Source of the DNA: Arcanobacterium phocae
GTDB taxonomy: Bacteria; Actinomycetota; Actinomycetes; Actinomycetales; Actinomycetaceae
NCBI RefSeq assembly: GCF_018913465.1
Contig: NZ_JABAPM010000001.1
Span: 186,001-250,000 of the forward strand
Direction: 5' to 3'
DNA length: 64,000 nucleotides
Position numbers and translations under genes: made by a program. Below the pieces are notes generated by a model. It did no database searches. It was not told the origin of the DNA and worked only from the letters and a program-made list of their open reading frames with translations. The first letter of the stretch is position 1; the number at the start of each line of letters is the position of its first letter. Positions 34,320-44,222 of this stretch are shown here, in pieces.

Positions 34320-37300
34320 ATGCAGAGCTTAGTAGTTGATTCTTCGCATGATGCGGTAATTAACGCATGCCGAGATGCTTGTAACTCTCATCATGCTGGG
34401 CGAGCATTCTCTGTTTTAGGTGCTCCGGGAACTGGGAAAACAACGGTTCTTCAGCGCTGTGTAAGAGCGGTCTTGGACGTAAAGCCTGATGCCCGAATAG
34501 CGGTTCTTTCACCTGATCGGCGTGCCGCCGGCGAACTACGCAACGATATTGTGAAGCAATTTTCGGCCTTAACTGAAAACGTCAGAGTGCGTTCGGTAAC
34601 TGCTTTTGCTTTTTCTATTGTTTCGGAATACGCCCAAGCGATTGGTCGCAAAGAGCCTGAGCTACTATCGGGACCGGATCAAGACGCCGTCATTCGAGAC
34701 GTTATTGACATAGCCACTCGTTATTACACAGATGATGGACCCTTAGGAACTGTGCAGCCTGAGATCGCGAAGCTTGAAGCTTTTCGCCGTGAATATCGAG
34801 ATCTGCTGACGCGCTCTGCAGAACTAGGCATAACAGCACAACACCTGCGTGAACTTAGCCAAGAAAACGACAATATCTCCTGGGCCATCGGAGCAGACCT
34901 GATGGAGGAGTATGAGAAAGCGCTAGCTGTCCAAGCCGGTAGTGGCCACGGGAATCCAGACCGTACTGACCACGCCCGGATAGTCACGCAAGCAGCAGCA
35001 CTGCTGCAACAATGGGATACGGATCCAGACGGAATAATACAGCGCAAGCGCCCGGTATGGGACTGGGTGATTATTGACGATATCTCGAACTGTACCCTAG
35101 CGCTTCGTCACCTACTAAGGGTTTTACAAGAATACGGAACACGAATCTTGGTATTTGGTGATCCAGACGTTGGAGTACAGGGATACAGAGGCGGTATTCC
35201 TGCCCTCCAGACTTTACTCGAGCGATCCTCTGCGCAGCGCGGTTTAGGTGCGCAGCGGTTCGTATTGGAGCACCATTATCGTGGCGGTGGTGATACTACA
35301 CTGATAACTAAAAAGTTGACTGGAGCTATTCACGTCTCCGGATCCGGGGCACAACGCAAAGCGGATTATGAGTGGGCTACTCCGTGTCAGATAACTGGTC
35401 ACATTTTTCTCAGCGAACATGACGAGATTGCGTATCTTGCAACCAAAATACGACACTTGCATGTCGATCAGGGAGTACCGTATTCGCATATGGCTGTTAT
35501 CACGCGCTCGCGGTCTAGCCATAGCGGTTTGCGGCAGGCATTTTTAGATTACGGTGTTCCTGTTCAACCGCTACCAACAACTACACCGTTGCGTTTTAAT
35601 CCCGTTGTGGCTGACTTGCTTTTGCTCATCGGACAGGTGATTGATGCGAGCAGTACTGATCTCTCGGTAGAAGACATTCGGCGGCTACTAACCGGTCCAC
35701 TTTTTGGGCTGACTTCTGTTGAGCTTTCTTCCATCCTTGGAAAAATGCATGGCTGGGAGATAGCAGCTGGTGGTCATCGCACGGGCGATCGACTGTTGCT
35801 ATCAGTGTATGATTCTGATCCGATTTCTCCTGCCGCGCGTATCCCTGAATTGGATTCAGTGCGCTCAGCTATCGCCAAAATTCGTGAAGCACTACGTCAT
35901 ACATATACGGCAGAAGAAATCTTGTGGGTTGCATGGGAAAGCATCGGCAAAGCCGAATACTGGCGTGATCTCGTTTTGAACGGTTCCGAAGGAGCTGACC
36001 AAGCAAATCGTTATCTTGATGCAGTGATTCAGCTCTTTCGGATAGCACAACGATTAGCTGATCGAGATCCTGCTAACGCTGGGATTACAGATCTATTGCG
36101 GGTGTTACAAGAACAAGAAGTGCCGGAAGACTCAATTGCACGGACATCTTCGTATGAAGGCATTATGCTGACAACTCCGAATGCAACTATAGGGCGGACA
36201 TGGAATCATGTTTTCATTTCACAACTCAACGATGGAGTATGGCCTAATCTTCGGTTACGAAACCCATTGACTCGAGTGCCGGAGCTTGTTTCAGTAATCG
36301 TTGGTAGCGAGCTTGCGGGGCGCTCTGTACCTGCAAAACAACGGGTAGAAGATGTAGTCGACGACGAGTTACGGATGCTTTTGTATGCAGTGTCGCGTGC
36401 AACTGACGGGATTGAAATAACCTGTGTGAATGGTGAGGATACGTTACCGTCTCGGTTTATGTCTTGGCTTTTCCCGGATAACTCGCCGTTGTTGATGCGA
36501 CATGAGAAAGCTACTATTGCGCTAGACAAAGCGACTTTTGTTGGTCAACTCCGCCAGGCTGTTCGGCGTGATAACCCAGATTTAGCGGATCAAGCTCACG
36601 AATACTTGGATCGCTTAAGTGACCTATTCGGCCACCATACGACAAACCGAATTTGGGTTGACGAAATCGAATACAGTTCCCTCGAATCCAGCGACACTAC
36701 AGTACGAATTTCCCCGTCAGCAGTAGAAAATATTCTGTCATGCCCACTCCGTGGTGTTTTGGATTCAGCTCACGGGCAAAATCTCGCTAACTCGGTATTA
36801 GCTCAAGTCGGAACGCTTATTCATCAAATCGCTGAAGAGACCGTGACGCCGGATAAAGATAGCATGACTGAACGGTTCGAAGAATTGTGGGAATCACAAG
36901 ACTTTGGAACAGAGCTAGAAACCCAACAGCTACATGTGCGGGCCTTAACTATGGTGGATAAACTCTATGCATATTTGGTGCAGCACCCGAGCAAAGCCTT
37001 ATGCGAATTATATGCCAGAGTAGAGCGTGATGATCTGGTCGTATCGGGCAAGATCGATCGGTTGGAGTTCCTTGACGCCGATGGGCAAGAAGTTCGAGTG
37101 GTTGATTTCAAGACTGGTAAAACTAAACCTCCGAAAGATGAAGGTGACAAAGTTCCGCAGTTACTTATATACCAGTGGCTGGTAGAACAAGGTGGTCTAG
37201 TAATGCCTGAGGGATTAGCTACTCCAACAATAAGCCGTGGTGCCCAGCTAGTTCATATTGGTACACCAACTAGGAATTATGGACTGACAGAACAAAATGA

Positions 37301-37460
37301 ATTAGATGATGAACAGCGCAACGCTATTGAACAAATGATTGAACAAGTAGCCCAGACACAACGTTCACAGTCTCTTGCTGCCCTCCCAAGCCAAGAGTGC
37401 CGTATATGTACTTATAAAACGATGTGCCCGGCGCAGGAGGGGAAACGTATTTTTTCATGA
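34320..37460 (+). CDS. AdnA-like UvrD/AddB-type helicase-nuclease subunit
   Basis: A 1046-residue protein, the first of an adjacent pair. The N-terminal half is an SF1 helicase fold with Walker A GAPGTGKTTVLQR near residue 40; motif II reads WVIIDDISN (DD where DE is usual) and motif III region reads GDPDVGVQGYRGG (usual Q replaced by V). The C-terminal domain is a RecB-type nuclease: GKIDRLEFL...VVDFKTGKTK with the catalytic D and K. Four cysteines fitting a nuclease Fe-S cluster are one in ILSCPLRG and three in ECRICTYKTMC. With its partner it should process double-strand ends for recombination. The altered motor suggests a weak or structural ATPase, as reported for one motor of mycobacterial AdnAB. 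Confidence 0.85.
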   Translation: MQSLVVDSSHDAVINACRDACNSHHAGRAFSVLGAPGTGKTTVLQRCVRAVLDVKPDARIAVLSPDRRAAGELRNDIVKQFSALTENVRVRSVTAFAFSIVSEYAQAIGRKEPELLSGPDQDAVIRDVIDIATRYYTDDGPLGTVQPEIAKLEAFRREYRDLLTRSAELGITAQHLRELSQENDNISWAIGADLMEEYEKALAVQAGSGHGNPDRTDHARIVTQAAALLQQWDTDPDGIIQRKRPVWDWVIIDDISNCTLALRHLLRVLQEYGTRILVFGDPDVGVQGYRGGIPALQTLLERSSAQRGLGAQRFVLEHHYRGGGDTTLITKKLTGAIHVSGSGAQRKADYEWATPCQITGHIFLSEHDEIAYLATKIRHLHVDQGVPYSHMAVITRSRSSHSGLRQAFLDYGVPVQPLPTTTPLRFNPVVADLLLLIGQVIDASSTDLSVEDIRRLLTGPLFGLTSVELSSILGKMHGWEIAAGGHRTGDRLLLSVYDSDPISPAARIPELDSVRSAIAKIREALRHTYTAEEILWVAWESIGKAEYWRDLVLNGSEGADQANRYLDAVIQLFRIAQRLADRDPANAGITDLLRVLQEQEVPEDSIARTSSYEGIMLTTPNATIGRTWNHVFISQLNDGVWPNLRLRNPLTRVPELVSVIVGSELAGRSVPAKQRVEDVVDDELRMLLYAVSRATDGIEITCVNGEDTLPSRFMSWLFPDNSPLLMRHEKATIALDKATFVGQLRQAVRRDNPDLADQAHEYLDRLSDLFGHHTTNRIWVDEIEYSSLESSDTTVRISPSAVENILSCPLRGVLDSAHGQNLANSVLAQVGTLIHQIAEETVTPDKDSMTERFEELWESQDFGTELETQQLHVRALTMVDKLYAYLVQHPSKALCELYARVERDDLVVSGKIDRLEFLDADGQEVRVVDFKTGKTKPPKDEGDKVPQLLIYQWLVEQGGLVMPEGLATPTISRGAQLVHIGTPTRNYGLTEQNELDDEQRNAIEQMIEQVAQTQRSQSLAALPSQECRICTYKTMCPAQEGKRIFS

Positions 37461-40400
37461 CTAGTTACGAACAATTTATTGAAACGGATCAGTTCCCACC
37501 AACTGAAGAACAAAAGGCAGTTATTACTTCAACTCATCGGGCGACTTTGGTGATTGCAGGAGCCGGATCAGGCAAAACGGCGACTATGGCGAATCGAATT
37601 GCTTGGCTGTTAGCTTCCGGGCAAGCTCAGCCGCAAGACATTCTTGGACTTACTTTTACACGGAAAGCTGCTGGTGAATTAGCTGACCGTGTAAATCGGA
37701 AGATTGCTGAAATATCGGCGCGAGGGTTGTTCAAGCATGAGCCAACAGAAAACGACGTGGCTAGTGAAGCTGTGGGCCCAGATGCTGAATCTCGCGTGAG
37801 GGAGACAATCAACCGTGAAGCTTCGCGCACGCACGCCTACTTCGAACGCCCAACAATTAGCACGTATAATGCATTTGCATCAAATATTGCGACTTCTTAT
37901 GCGATGCTTATTGGTGAAGACCCAGGTGCCCGATTGATGAACGAAGCTGAGCGTTATCAGCTGATGTTTGACATTGTTGCACATAGCGCGATAGATGATG
38001 CGCTTGCGGACAAATCTATTGATAGCCTAACCGATGCAGCTTTGAGCTTGGCTGCTGGACTTATCGATAATGATGTCACTGTTGACGAGGCCCATCGATT
38101 CCTTGAAGAAGAAGCGCAAGCAGTCGACGAAGTTCTCTCGCCGCGACTATCAGCCAAGTCGACTCCAGATAAGGGGTCTATGGAGCGTGCCCAATACGAT
38201 CGAGCAAAAACTGCCTTCACTCGTAAATCAATAGTAAAAAGTCTGGAAGCTCGAGTACATCTTCTAGAATGTGTGCGGCTTTATCAAGAACAAAAAAAGA
38301 GCCTAGGGCTGATTGAATTTGCTGATCAGGTTTCGTGGGCTACTCGCATTTTGGAAAATGTCCCGGAAGTAAGGGCAACACTTGCGACGAAGTTTTCCGT
38401 CGTATTATTAGATGAATACCAAGACACGTCGGTGAATCAGGCGCGCTTCTTGCACGCTGCTTTCGGACAAGCGCAGTCGGTGACTGCAGTGGGAGATCCT
38501 AACCAAGCAATTTACGGATGGCGTGGGGCATCTGCAAACGCCTTTTCCGATTTCATCCGTGATTATGAAGTCCCACAATCAGCTCGCTTATCCTTATCGC
38601 AAGCTTTTCGTAATGCCACCACAATTCTGGATGCGGCAAATCGTATAACTCAGGGGAAGCTTTCTTATGAAGGGCTGTCTATAAAGAGTTTACGGCCACG
38701 GTCCGGAGCTCCAGCAGGTGAAGTAACGCGGATACATCGCCACTATGCTCGCGATACCTACAAGGCGCTAGCCCAACGTTTAGCTGTTGAACTAAAGAAA
38801 AAACACGATGGACATTTTCCAACCGCAGCGGTGCTGGTACGGAACCATAGCTTTGAAAATGACGTTATTGCCGCGCTCGAAGAATATGATGTCCCGTTCG
38901 AGGTTATCGTAGGACAGTCAAGCATTGTTCGGCCAGAAATTCGTGCTGTTCGTGCCTTGCTGACCGTTGCAGAGGATTCTCAACGGAATGATCAGCTCAT
39001 GTATTTGTTCAATTTCTTTGGTATAGGAATAGCTGATATACGAGTCTTTTCTGATTATGCTGTAGAGCATACGCGTCAAGAACAAGATTTCCTGCTGAAC
39101 CATATTTCGGCCAAGTCCAGTGCAGATATAGATACCCGCTCACTGCGTGAACAACTAGGTAGACCGAACGTGAGCTTAGTGTCTGAGCTTCTTGCGGGTA
39201 ATGAAATCAGTAATATGAGCATTGAAGCTCAGCAACGAATCGAGCATATACGCTCCTTAGTTGTTTCTATACAACAAGAACGTCAGCGCGGTATAGAACA
39301 TCTAGTGTCAAGTGCCATTAAAAAATTAGACTTACCAATTTATGCTGCTACGCGAGTAAAAGGTTCCGCGAGTATACAGGCAGCACTAGCGAGTTTCGTG
39401 AAGCTAGCTGGAACTTACGCCAATAATAATCCGTTGGCTCGTATTGGTGGGTTCTTATCGTGGATCGATGCGATAGAAAGCCATGAACACAGTGGAGAAC
39501 TGTCGACTGCTGCTGATGCGTCAGTTGGATATGAGATTGAGCCTAGCGCTGGCGTCGTCCAAATCCTCACGGTTAATGCTGCTAAAGGTCTAGAGTGGGA
39601 TATTGTTGCTATTCCGGAACTGGTAAACAAGCGATTTGATTACCAGAAAAATCGGTATCCGTTCTGGCATAAACAGCTCGGTATGTTTCCTTTTCCGCTA
39701 CGTGCCGATAAGGAGCATATTCCACATTTTAGTGTTCAGGATTATTTGGATATTGATGATGCGCAAATGCGCAAGTGCCAAGCTTTAGTAGATTACGGCT
39801 TCTATGATGAAAGTATTCGTTCATACGCTGGCGATGAAGAACGTCGTCTCGCATACGTTGCTGTCACACGACCCCGTACGATTTTGATGTTGTTAACCTA
39901 TGATTTCAAAGATCCAGCAGACGCGCTCAAACAATACCAGTCTGTCATGAAAGATGCTGAGGACAGCACTGACACAAGTATCGAGCCAGGTAATCAATTA
40001 GATAGTGAACCGATATTTTTTGCCAATACCTTCATTTCAGATTTGGAAGGTAGCACTCAGCGGGACGAACATTATCAAGAACCGTTTGTGTCGCTTGAAG
40101 AAGTAAGTCACTGGGGACAAACTCAGGGATTCTCTGTCGAAGATAGTGACACATTATCGCATGGAGAAGAATCAGCAGAATTCATATGGCCTGATAGCGT
40201 GGACCGATCCGTCGAGGCACGATCAGGAGGATATCCATTTGCTGACATAGAGATCGAGCCCATCTTAGATATGTGGAAAGCTACGTATGAACGACTTCGT
40301 CAGGAATACATGCAGGATGATCTAGGTAACCGCGTGGAAAGAAACTATCTCACTGCCTCTGACGTCGTGTCTCTGATGGACAATGCGGATCAATTCTATC

Positions 40401-40987
40401 GTGATCAGCGCCGGCCAATTCCGCAACCTTCAACCCGTGCTAGCAGGACAGGTACCAGCGTTCACGCTTCCATCGCAGCACATTTCAACGCCCCATTAAC
40501 GCTAGATATTGACTCTGTATTAGATGTCAGTCAGATGCCAATTGATATAGATACAGATCTGTCAGAGATAGATGTCGAATTGTTCCGTACTCGTTTCGAG
40601 AAATCGCGTTTTGCGAGCCTGTCGCCGCTAGCTATCGAGCAAGCACTCGAAGTTTATGTGGCTGGTTTTCCAGTGCGCTGTGTAATAGACGCAGTTTTCG
40701 ATACCTCTGATGATTCGCATTCCAAACCAGTCACTATCGTTGACTGGAAAACTGGCAAACGTCCAGCACTGGAACAGCTTCATTCGCGTGAGCTACAGCT
40801 AGGTCTCTACCGACTTGCTTGGGCAAAGTCGCACAACATTGACTTAGCTAATATTGATGCGTGTTTCTATTACCTAGGTGAAAAAGATCCTTCTCGCAGA
40901 GAGGTCCATGCTGGTGAACTCAGCGAAAAAGATATCGAGCAGGCTATTGAGCAAGCACTCATAGCGAGGCAGGGTGCTATAGAATAG
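37457..40987 (+). CDS. AdnB-like UvrD-family helicase with RecB-type nuclease domain
   Basis: About 1176 residues, starting at the ATG of an ATGA overlap with the previous stop. The motor is canonical: Walker A AGAGSGKTATMANR near residue 36, LTFTRKAAGELADR, motif II VVLLDEYQDTS, motif III GDPNQAIYGWRGAS, VNAAKGLEWDIVAIPEL (motif V) and YVAVTRPR (motif VI). The C-terminal nuclease has CVIDAVFD...IVDWKTGKRP. GGAGG is 16 bases before the ATG, too far to be ideal, so translational coupling is likely. It is the probable lead motor of the dimer. The gene ends overlapping the converging phosphotransferase by 11 bases. Confidence 0.9.
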   Translation: MTSYEQFIETDQFPPTEEQKAVITSTHRATLVIAGAGSGKTATMANRIAWLLASGQAQPQDILGLTFTRKAAGELADRVNRKIAEISARGLFKHEPTENDVASEAVGPDAESRVRETINREASRTHAYFERPTISTYNAFASNIATSYAMLIGEDPGARLMNEAERYQLMFDIVAHSAIDDALADKSIDSLTDAALSLAAGLIDNDVTVDEAHRFLEEEAQAVDEVLSPRLSAKSTPDKGSMERAQYDRAKTAFTRKSIVKSLEARVHLLECVRLYQEQKKSLGLIEFADQVSWATRILENVPEVRATLATKFSVVLLDEYQDTSVNQARFLHAAFGQAQSVTAVGDPNQAIYGWRGASANAFSDFIRDYEVPQSARLSLSQAFRNATTILDAANRITQGKLSYEGLSIKSLRPRSGAPAGEVTRIHRHYARDTYKALAQRLAVELKKKHDGHFPTAAVLVRNHSFENDVIAALEEYDVPFEVIVGQSSIVRPEIRAVRALLTVAEDSQRNDQLMYLFNFFGIGIADIRVFSDYAVEHTRQEQDFLLNHISAKSSADIDTRSLREQLGRPNVSLVSELLAGNEISNMSIEAQQRIEHIRSLVVSIQQERQRGIEHLVSSAIKKLDLPIYAATRVKGSASIQAALASFVKLAGTYANNNPLARIGGFLSWIDAIESHEHSGELSTAADASVGYEIEPSAGVVQILTVNAAKGLEWDIVAIPELVNKRFDYQKNRYPFWHKQLGMFPFPLRADKEHIPHFSVQDYLDIDDAQMRKCQALVDYGFYDESIRSYAGDEERRLAYVAVTRPRTILMLLTYDFKDPADALKQYQSVMKDAEDSTDTSIEPGNQLDSEPIFFANTFISDLEGSTQRDEHYQEPFVSLEEVSHWGQTQGFSVEDSDTLSHGEESAEFIWPDSVDRSVEARSGGYPFADIEIEPILDMWKATYERLRQEYMQDDLGNRVERNYLTASDVVSLMDNADQFYRDQRRPIPQPSTRASRTGTSVHASIAAHFNAPLTLDIDSVLDVSQMPIDIDTDLSEIDVELFRTRFEKSRFASLSPLAIEQALEVYVAGFPVRCVIDAVFDTSDDSHSKPVTIVDWKTGKRPALEQLHSRELQLGLYRLAWAKSHNIDLANIDACFYYLGEKDPSRREVHAGELSEKDIEQAIEQALIARQGAIE

Positions 40988-42005
40988 CTGCACTTTCGTC
41001 GTCGTCCCCAGTATGGAAACCAGCTTCAGAGGCATCCTCGATAGGTAGATCAGTATCTACGCTGTCTACTTCCCATACTGGGCCAGGCGCAAGATCCGGA
41101 TCCGCTGATATCTCTTCCGCTAGTTCATTCATCATTTCTTTCGCTTCGTGAATAATGGCACGATCGGAATTCCGGACACCAAACATGAGCCAACGGGCGA
41201 GTGCGATTTCGCTCAACAGTACTGTTCGTGTAAAGAAGTGTTCGTCTAGGTCATCTGCAAGGGAATTGCGGTAAGACTCGACAATTGCATCGAACAATGA
41301 TTCGTCGATGCCGGACATAAGTGAGGCAAAGTCATGCGCTGGGTCTCCTACGTGTGCCTCGCCAAAGCCAAGAACACAACTGACATGACCCTCAGACCAC
41401 AAGATGTTATCCGGCGCAATATCGCCATGAACAACGCGGGGAGTAAAAGACCATAACTCAGTATTTTCGATGGCGTTTTCCCAACGTCGGTTCAATATTG
41501 CGGGAACAGAACCGGTGGCGTTTGCGTCGGTAAGCTCAGTTAACAACCGCTTCCGAACAGTTTCGGAATTGTATGCGGGCATCCCAGCATCGGTAATGGT
41601 TGCGGGGTTGAGCTGATGAACTGTCGCAAGAGTTCGCCCTAATTCGTGAGCCTGGTCAATTGTTAGGCTATCGAAATCGAATGTTTTCCCTAAAGGTCGA
41701 GGGTAAACGATTGCTCTGCCGTTGGTGAGAGGAGCGAAGCCAGCAGGGCGCATAACATCAAACGGCAATTGGCCATGACGTAAACGGTCCACTAACACAG
41801 GCGACAGTCCAGCCTCAGCTTCAATCACAGTGGAAGCATGTGAATTGCGAGGAACCTTGACAATCCAGTGCTTGCCGCGCGAATCCAGGACCCCGCCGAA
41901 GATGAAATCTGGAGAAGACGAGTACGGTCCACGAATAGATACAGCGTTCAACCCGTCTACTGCGACGACGGCGAGGGCAGCTAAATGATAAGGCGACATT
42001 TTCAT
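40977..42005 (-). CDS. aminoglycoside-phosphotransferase-fold protein with altered metal-binding motif
   Basis: A 342-residue kinase-fold protein. The catalytic loop VVHGDIAPDNILW is intact. The following strand, which normally reads I-D-[FW]-G-x-A with a magnesium-binding aspartate, here reads SCVLGFGEAHVGDPAHD, with glycine in place of that aspartate. A C-terminal acidic tail of about 50 residues follows. Maltokinases and aminoglycoside phosphotransferases share the fold; the substrate is unknown and it may have weak or no kinase activity. The gene converges on adnB. I recall related phosphotransferases next to adnB in other actinobacteria. Confidence 0.8.
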   Translation of the reverse strand: MKMSPYHLAALAVVAVDGLNAVSIRGPYSSSPDFIFGGVLDSRGKHWIVKVPRNSHASTVIEAEAGLSPVLVDRLRHGQLPFDVMRPAGFAPLTNGRAIVYPRPLGKTFDFDSLTIDQAHELGRTLATVHQLNPATITDAGMPAYNSETVRKRLLTELTDANATGSVPAILNRRWENAIENTELWSFTPRVVHGDIAPDNILWSEGHVSCVLGFGEAHVGDPAHDFASLMSGIDESLFDAIVESYRNSLADDLDEHFFTRTVLLSEIALARWLMFGVRNSDRAIIHEAKEMMNELAEEISADPDLAPGPVWEVDSVDTDLPIEDASEAGFHTGDDDESAAIL

Positions 42006-42084
42006 AGTTCCACGGTATCTATTTTTCTTCTACTATTCCCAACCCACACGCCTCTTACCACAAAAGTCACGAACAGAGTTTCAG

Positions 42085-42104
42085 TTATCCACACCTGTGG
42101 ATAA
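42085..42104. promoter_or_regulatory. two inverted perfect DnaA boxes upstream of the tad operon
   Basis: TTATCCACA (42085-42093) and TGTGGATAA (42096-42104) each match the DnaA-box consensus TTATNCACA exactly, one on each strand, two bases apart. They lie 65 bases before the tadA start and 80 bases after the phosphotransferase start, in a divergent promoter region. They might titrate DnaA or let DnaA control either gene; this is inference. Confidence 0.6.
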
Positions 42105-42168
42105 CGCGCAAAAGCGATTAAAGACATTTAGGTAGATTAGTAATAGTAAAACTGGGATAGGGGAAAGT

Positions 42169-43416
42169 ATGGACGAATCGCTACGGTCGCAGACGTGGCT
42201 CGATGAACGCGTGCGCGAGCTTGTCCGTTCAACTGGTATCGATCCGCAAGAAGATTTGGGAGGGCTGGACAAACTTATTGAACAAGCATGCAGCGAATAC
42301 GAAGCGTTTGCTATTGAGGGGATTGTACCGCCGCTTACCGAATCTCGTCGTATTATTCAGCAATTGCGTGATGATATTGGAGGATTTGGTCCCATCCAAC
42401 GGCTGATTGACGATTCTAATGTCGAAGAAATCTGGATTAATGAACCCGGTAAAGTGTTTGCGGCGCGTGGAGGAAGAAGTGAATTAACAACTATTGTCCT
42501 TACCGATGGGCAGGTCCGTGACCTAGTAGAACGAATGTTGCGAGCCTCAGGTAGACGGTTGGATTTGTCTAGTCCATTTGTGGATGCGGCACTACATACA
42601 GGGGAACGACTTCATGTAGTTATCCCGGATATTACTCGCGCCCATTGGTCAGTGAATATTCGCAAGTATGTGATTAGGCCGAGGAGATTACATGAACTGG
42701 TGGGGCAGGGTGTTTTAACAACTTCGGCAGCGCAGTTTCTCGATGCAGCAGTTGACATCGGACTAAACGTTTTGGTTTCAGGAGCAACTCAAGCTGGCAA
42801 GACGACATTTCTCGGGGCCCTTTTAGGTGGAATTAACGCGAACGAACGGATAGTTACTGCCGAAGAAGTCTTTGAACTTAATCTTTCGCATCGTGATGTT
42901 GTGGCGATGCAGACTCGACCGCCTAATATAGAAGATCGTGGTGAAATCACGTTGCGGAGGCTCGTCAAGGAAGCTCTTCGTATGCGTCCAGAGCGCATCG
43001 TTATTGGTGAGGTTCGCCAAGCTGAAGCATTTGACTTGTTGATCGCACTGAACTCAGGAATTCCGGGAGCGTGCACGCTTCATGCCAATTCCGCGCGTGA
43101 AGCGGTTGCCAAAATGTGTGCTCTGCCGTTACTGGCTGGCGATAACGTCACAAGCAGTTTTGTCGTACCAACGGTTGCCAGATCCATTGATCTCGTTGTA
43201 CATCTCACCCGCGACCGGCAGGGTGCTCGTAAAGTACGTGAAATTCTTGGTGTCACTGGACGGGTAGAAGGCACAACTGTAGAAACTTCTCCAATTTTTA
43301 TCGACGAGGGATCGGGACTTCACTACGCCGGTGGAGACATTCCAGGACAAGAACGTTTTGCAGTAGCTAACTATGATGTGATGAAGCTTCTAGGAGTCCG
43401 CTCATGGGATTTATAG
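42169..43416 (+). CDS. tadA: Tad/Flp pilus secretion ATPase TadA (CpaF)
   Basis: A 415-residue hexameric ATPase of the type II/IV secretion superfamily. An N-terminal helical domain leads to GFGPIQRLIDDSNVEEIWIN, the Walker A is SGATQAGKTTFLG near residue 205, the Asp box is near IVTAEEVFEL, Walker B is RPERIVIGEVRQAEAFDLL and the His box is GACTLHANSAREA. It powers assembly of Tad pili on the inner membrane. AGGGGA precedes the ATG. The stop overlaps the tadB start by 13 bases. Confidence 0.92.
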   Translation: MDESLRSQTWLDERVRELVRSTGIDPQEDLGGLDKLIEQACSEYEAFAIEGIVPPLTESRRIIQQLRDDIGGFGPIQRLIDDSNVEEIWINEPGKVFAARGGRSELTTIVLTDGQVRDLVERMLRASGRRLDLSSPFVDAALHTGERLHVVIPDITRAHWSVNIRKYVIRPRRLHELVGQGVLTTSAAQFLDAAVDIGLNVLVSGATQAGKTTFLGALLGGINANERIVTAEEVFELNLSHRDVVAMQTRPPNIEDRGEITLRRLVKEALRMRPERIVIGEVRQAEAFDLLIALNSGIPGACTLHANSAREAVAKMCALPLLAGDNVTSSFVVPTVARSIDLVVHLTRDRQGARKVREILGVTGRVEGTTVETSPIFIDEGSGLHYAGGDIPGQERFAVANYDVMKLLGVRSWDL

Positions 43417-44222
43417 TCGGCGCGGTAATAGGTCTCGGTCTTTTTGTTGTTATCCAGTCATGGAATAATCCGCATCCTCTTACTTTTTCGCGGTCAATCG
43501 TGATGGCATGTGGCGGGGCAGTCTTAGGAACCGTAATGGGAATCGTCATTTTCCCAGTTGCTCCGCTCATCGTTTGCTGTGCATTAATAGGGGCTGCAGT
43601 TCCATATTTGGTGAAACAAGCACACATCAGAAGGCTCGATAAGCTACGTCGTGAAGCGTGGCCCGATGTTCTTGACGACGTCGTTTCTTCTCTCCGGGCG
43701 GGTCTATCTGTCTCGCAGTCGTTAGCTATGGTAGGTCAACGGGGGCCAGAGCTTATGCGCGAGCCTTTTGCTCAGTGTGCTCGTAATCTTAGAGCACACG
43801 GCCGGATAGGCGGAGCATTGGACGAATTAAAAGAGGAATTTCAAGATCCGATGGCTGATCGAGTCATCGAAGCAATGCGGCTATCGCACGAACTGGGCGG
43901 CAGAGATCTGGCCGTTTTGCTTAGTCAATTGGCGAGTGTTGTGCGCGAAGATAACCGGGCACGCGGCGAATTACTAGCTCGTCAATCGTGGACCGTTAAC
44001 GGTGCTCGATTAGCTGCTGTGGCACCATGGCTTCTTCTGGCTCTCTTTGCCACACGTCCAGGAACCATAGAATCCTTCAGTTCTCCAGCGGGGATAGCAG
44101 TGCTGTGTGTGGGCGTTATTGCAACGGTTGTGGCGTACGTTTTAATGCTCAAGCTCGGCGAGCTATCTCCGGATACAAGAATTTTCATTTCTTCAGATCT
44201 CAAAGGGGTGCCGGTAGCATGA
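43404..44222 (+). CDS. tadB: Tad pilus platform protein TadB
   Basis: A 272-residue type II secretion F-domain protein: two N-terminal membrane helices, a cytosolic GspF domain (about residues 85-205, with DVLDDVVSSLRAGLSVSQSL), and two C-terminal helices. With TadC it forms the inner-membrane platform on which TadA acts. It overlaps both neighbours, tadA at the start and tadC at the end by four bases. Confidence 0.87.
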   Translation: MGFIVGAVIGLGLFVVIQSWNNPHPLTFSRSIVMACGGAVLGTVMGIVIFPVAPLIVCCALIGAAVPYLVKQAHIRRLDKLRREAWPDVLDDVVSSLRAGLSVSQSLAMVGQRGPELMREPFAQCARNLRAHGRIGGALDELKEEFQDPMADRVIEAMRLSHELGGRDLAVLLSQLASVVREDNRARGELLARQSWTVNGARLAAVAPWLLLALFATRPGTIESFSSPAGIAVLCVGVIATVVAYVLMLKLGELSPDTRIFISSDLKGVPVA

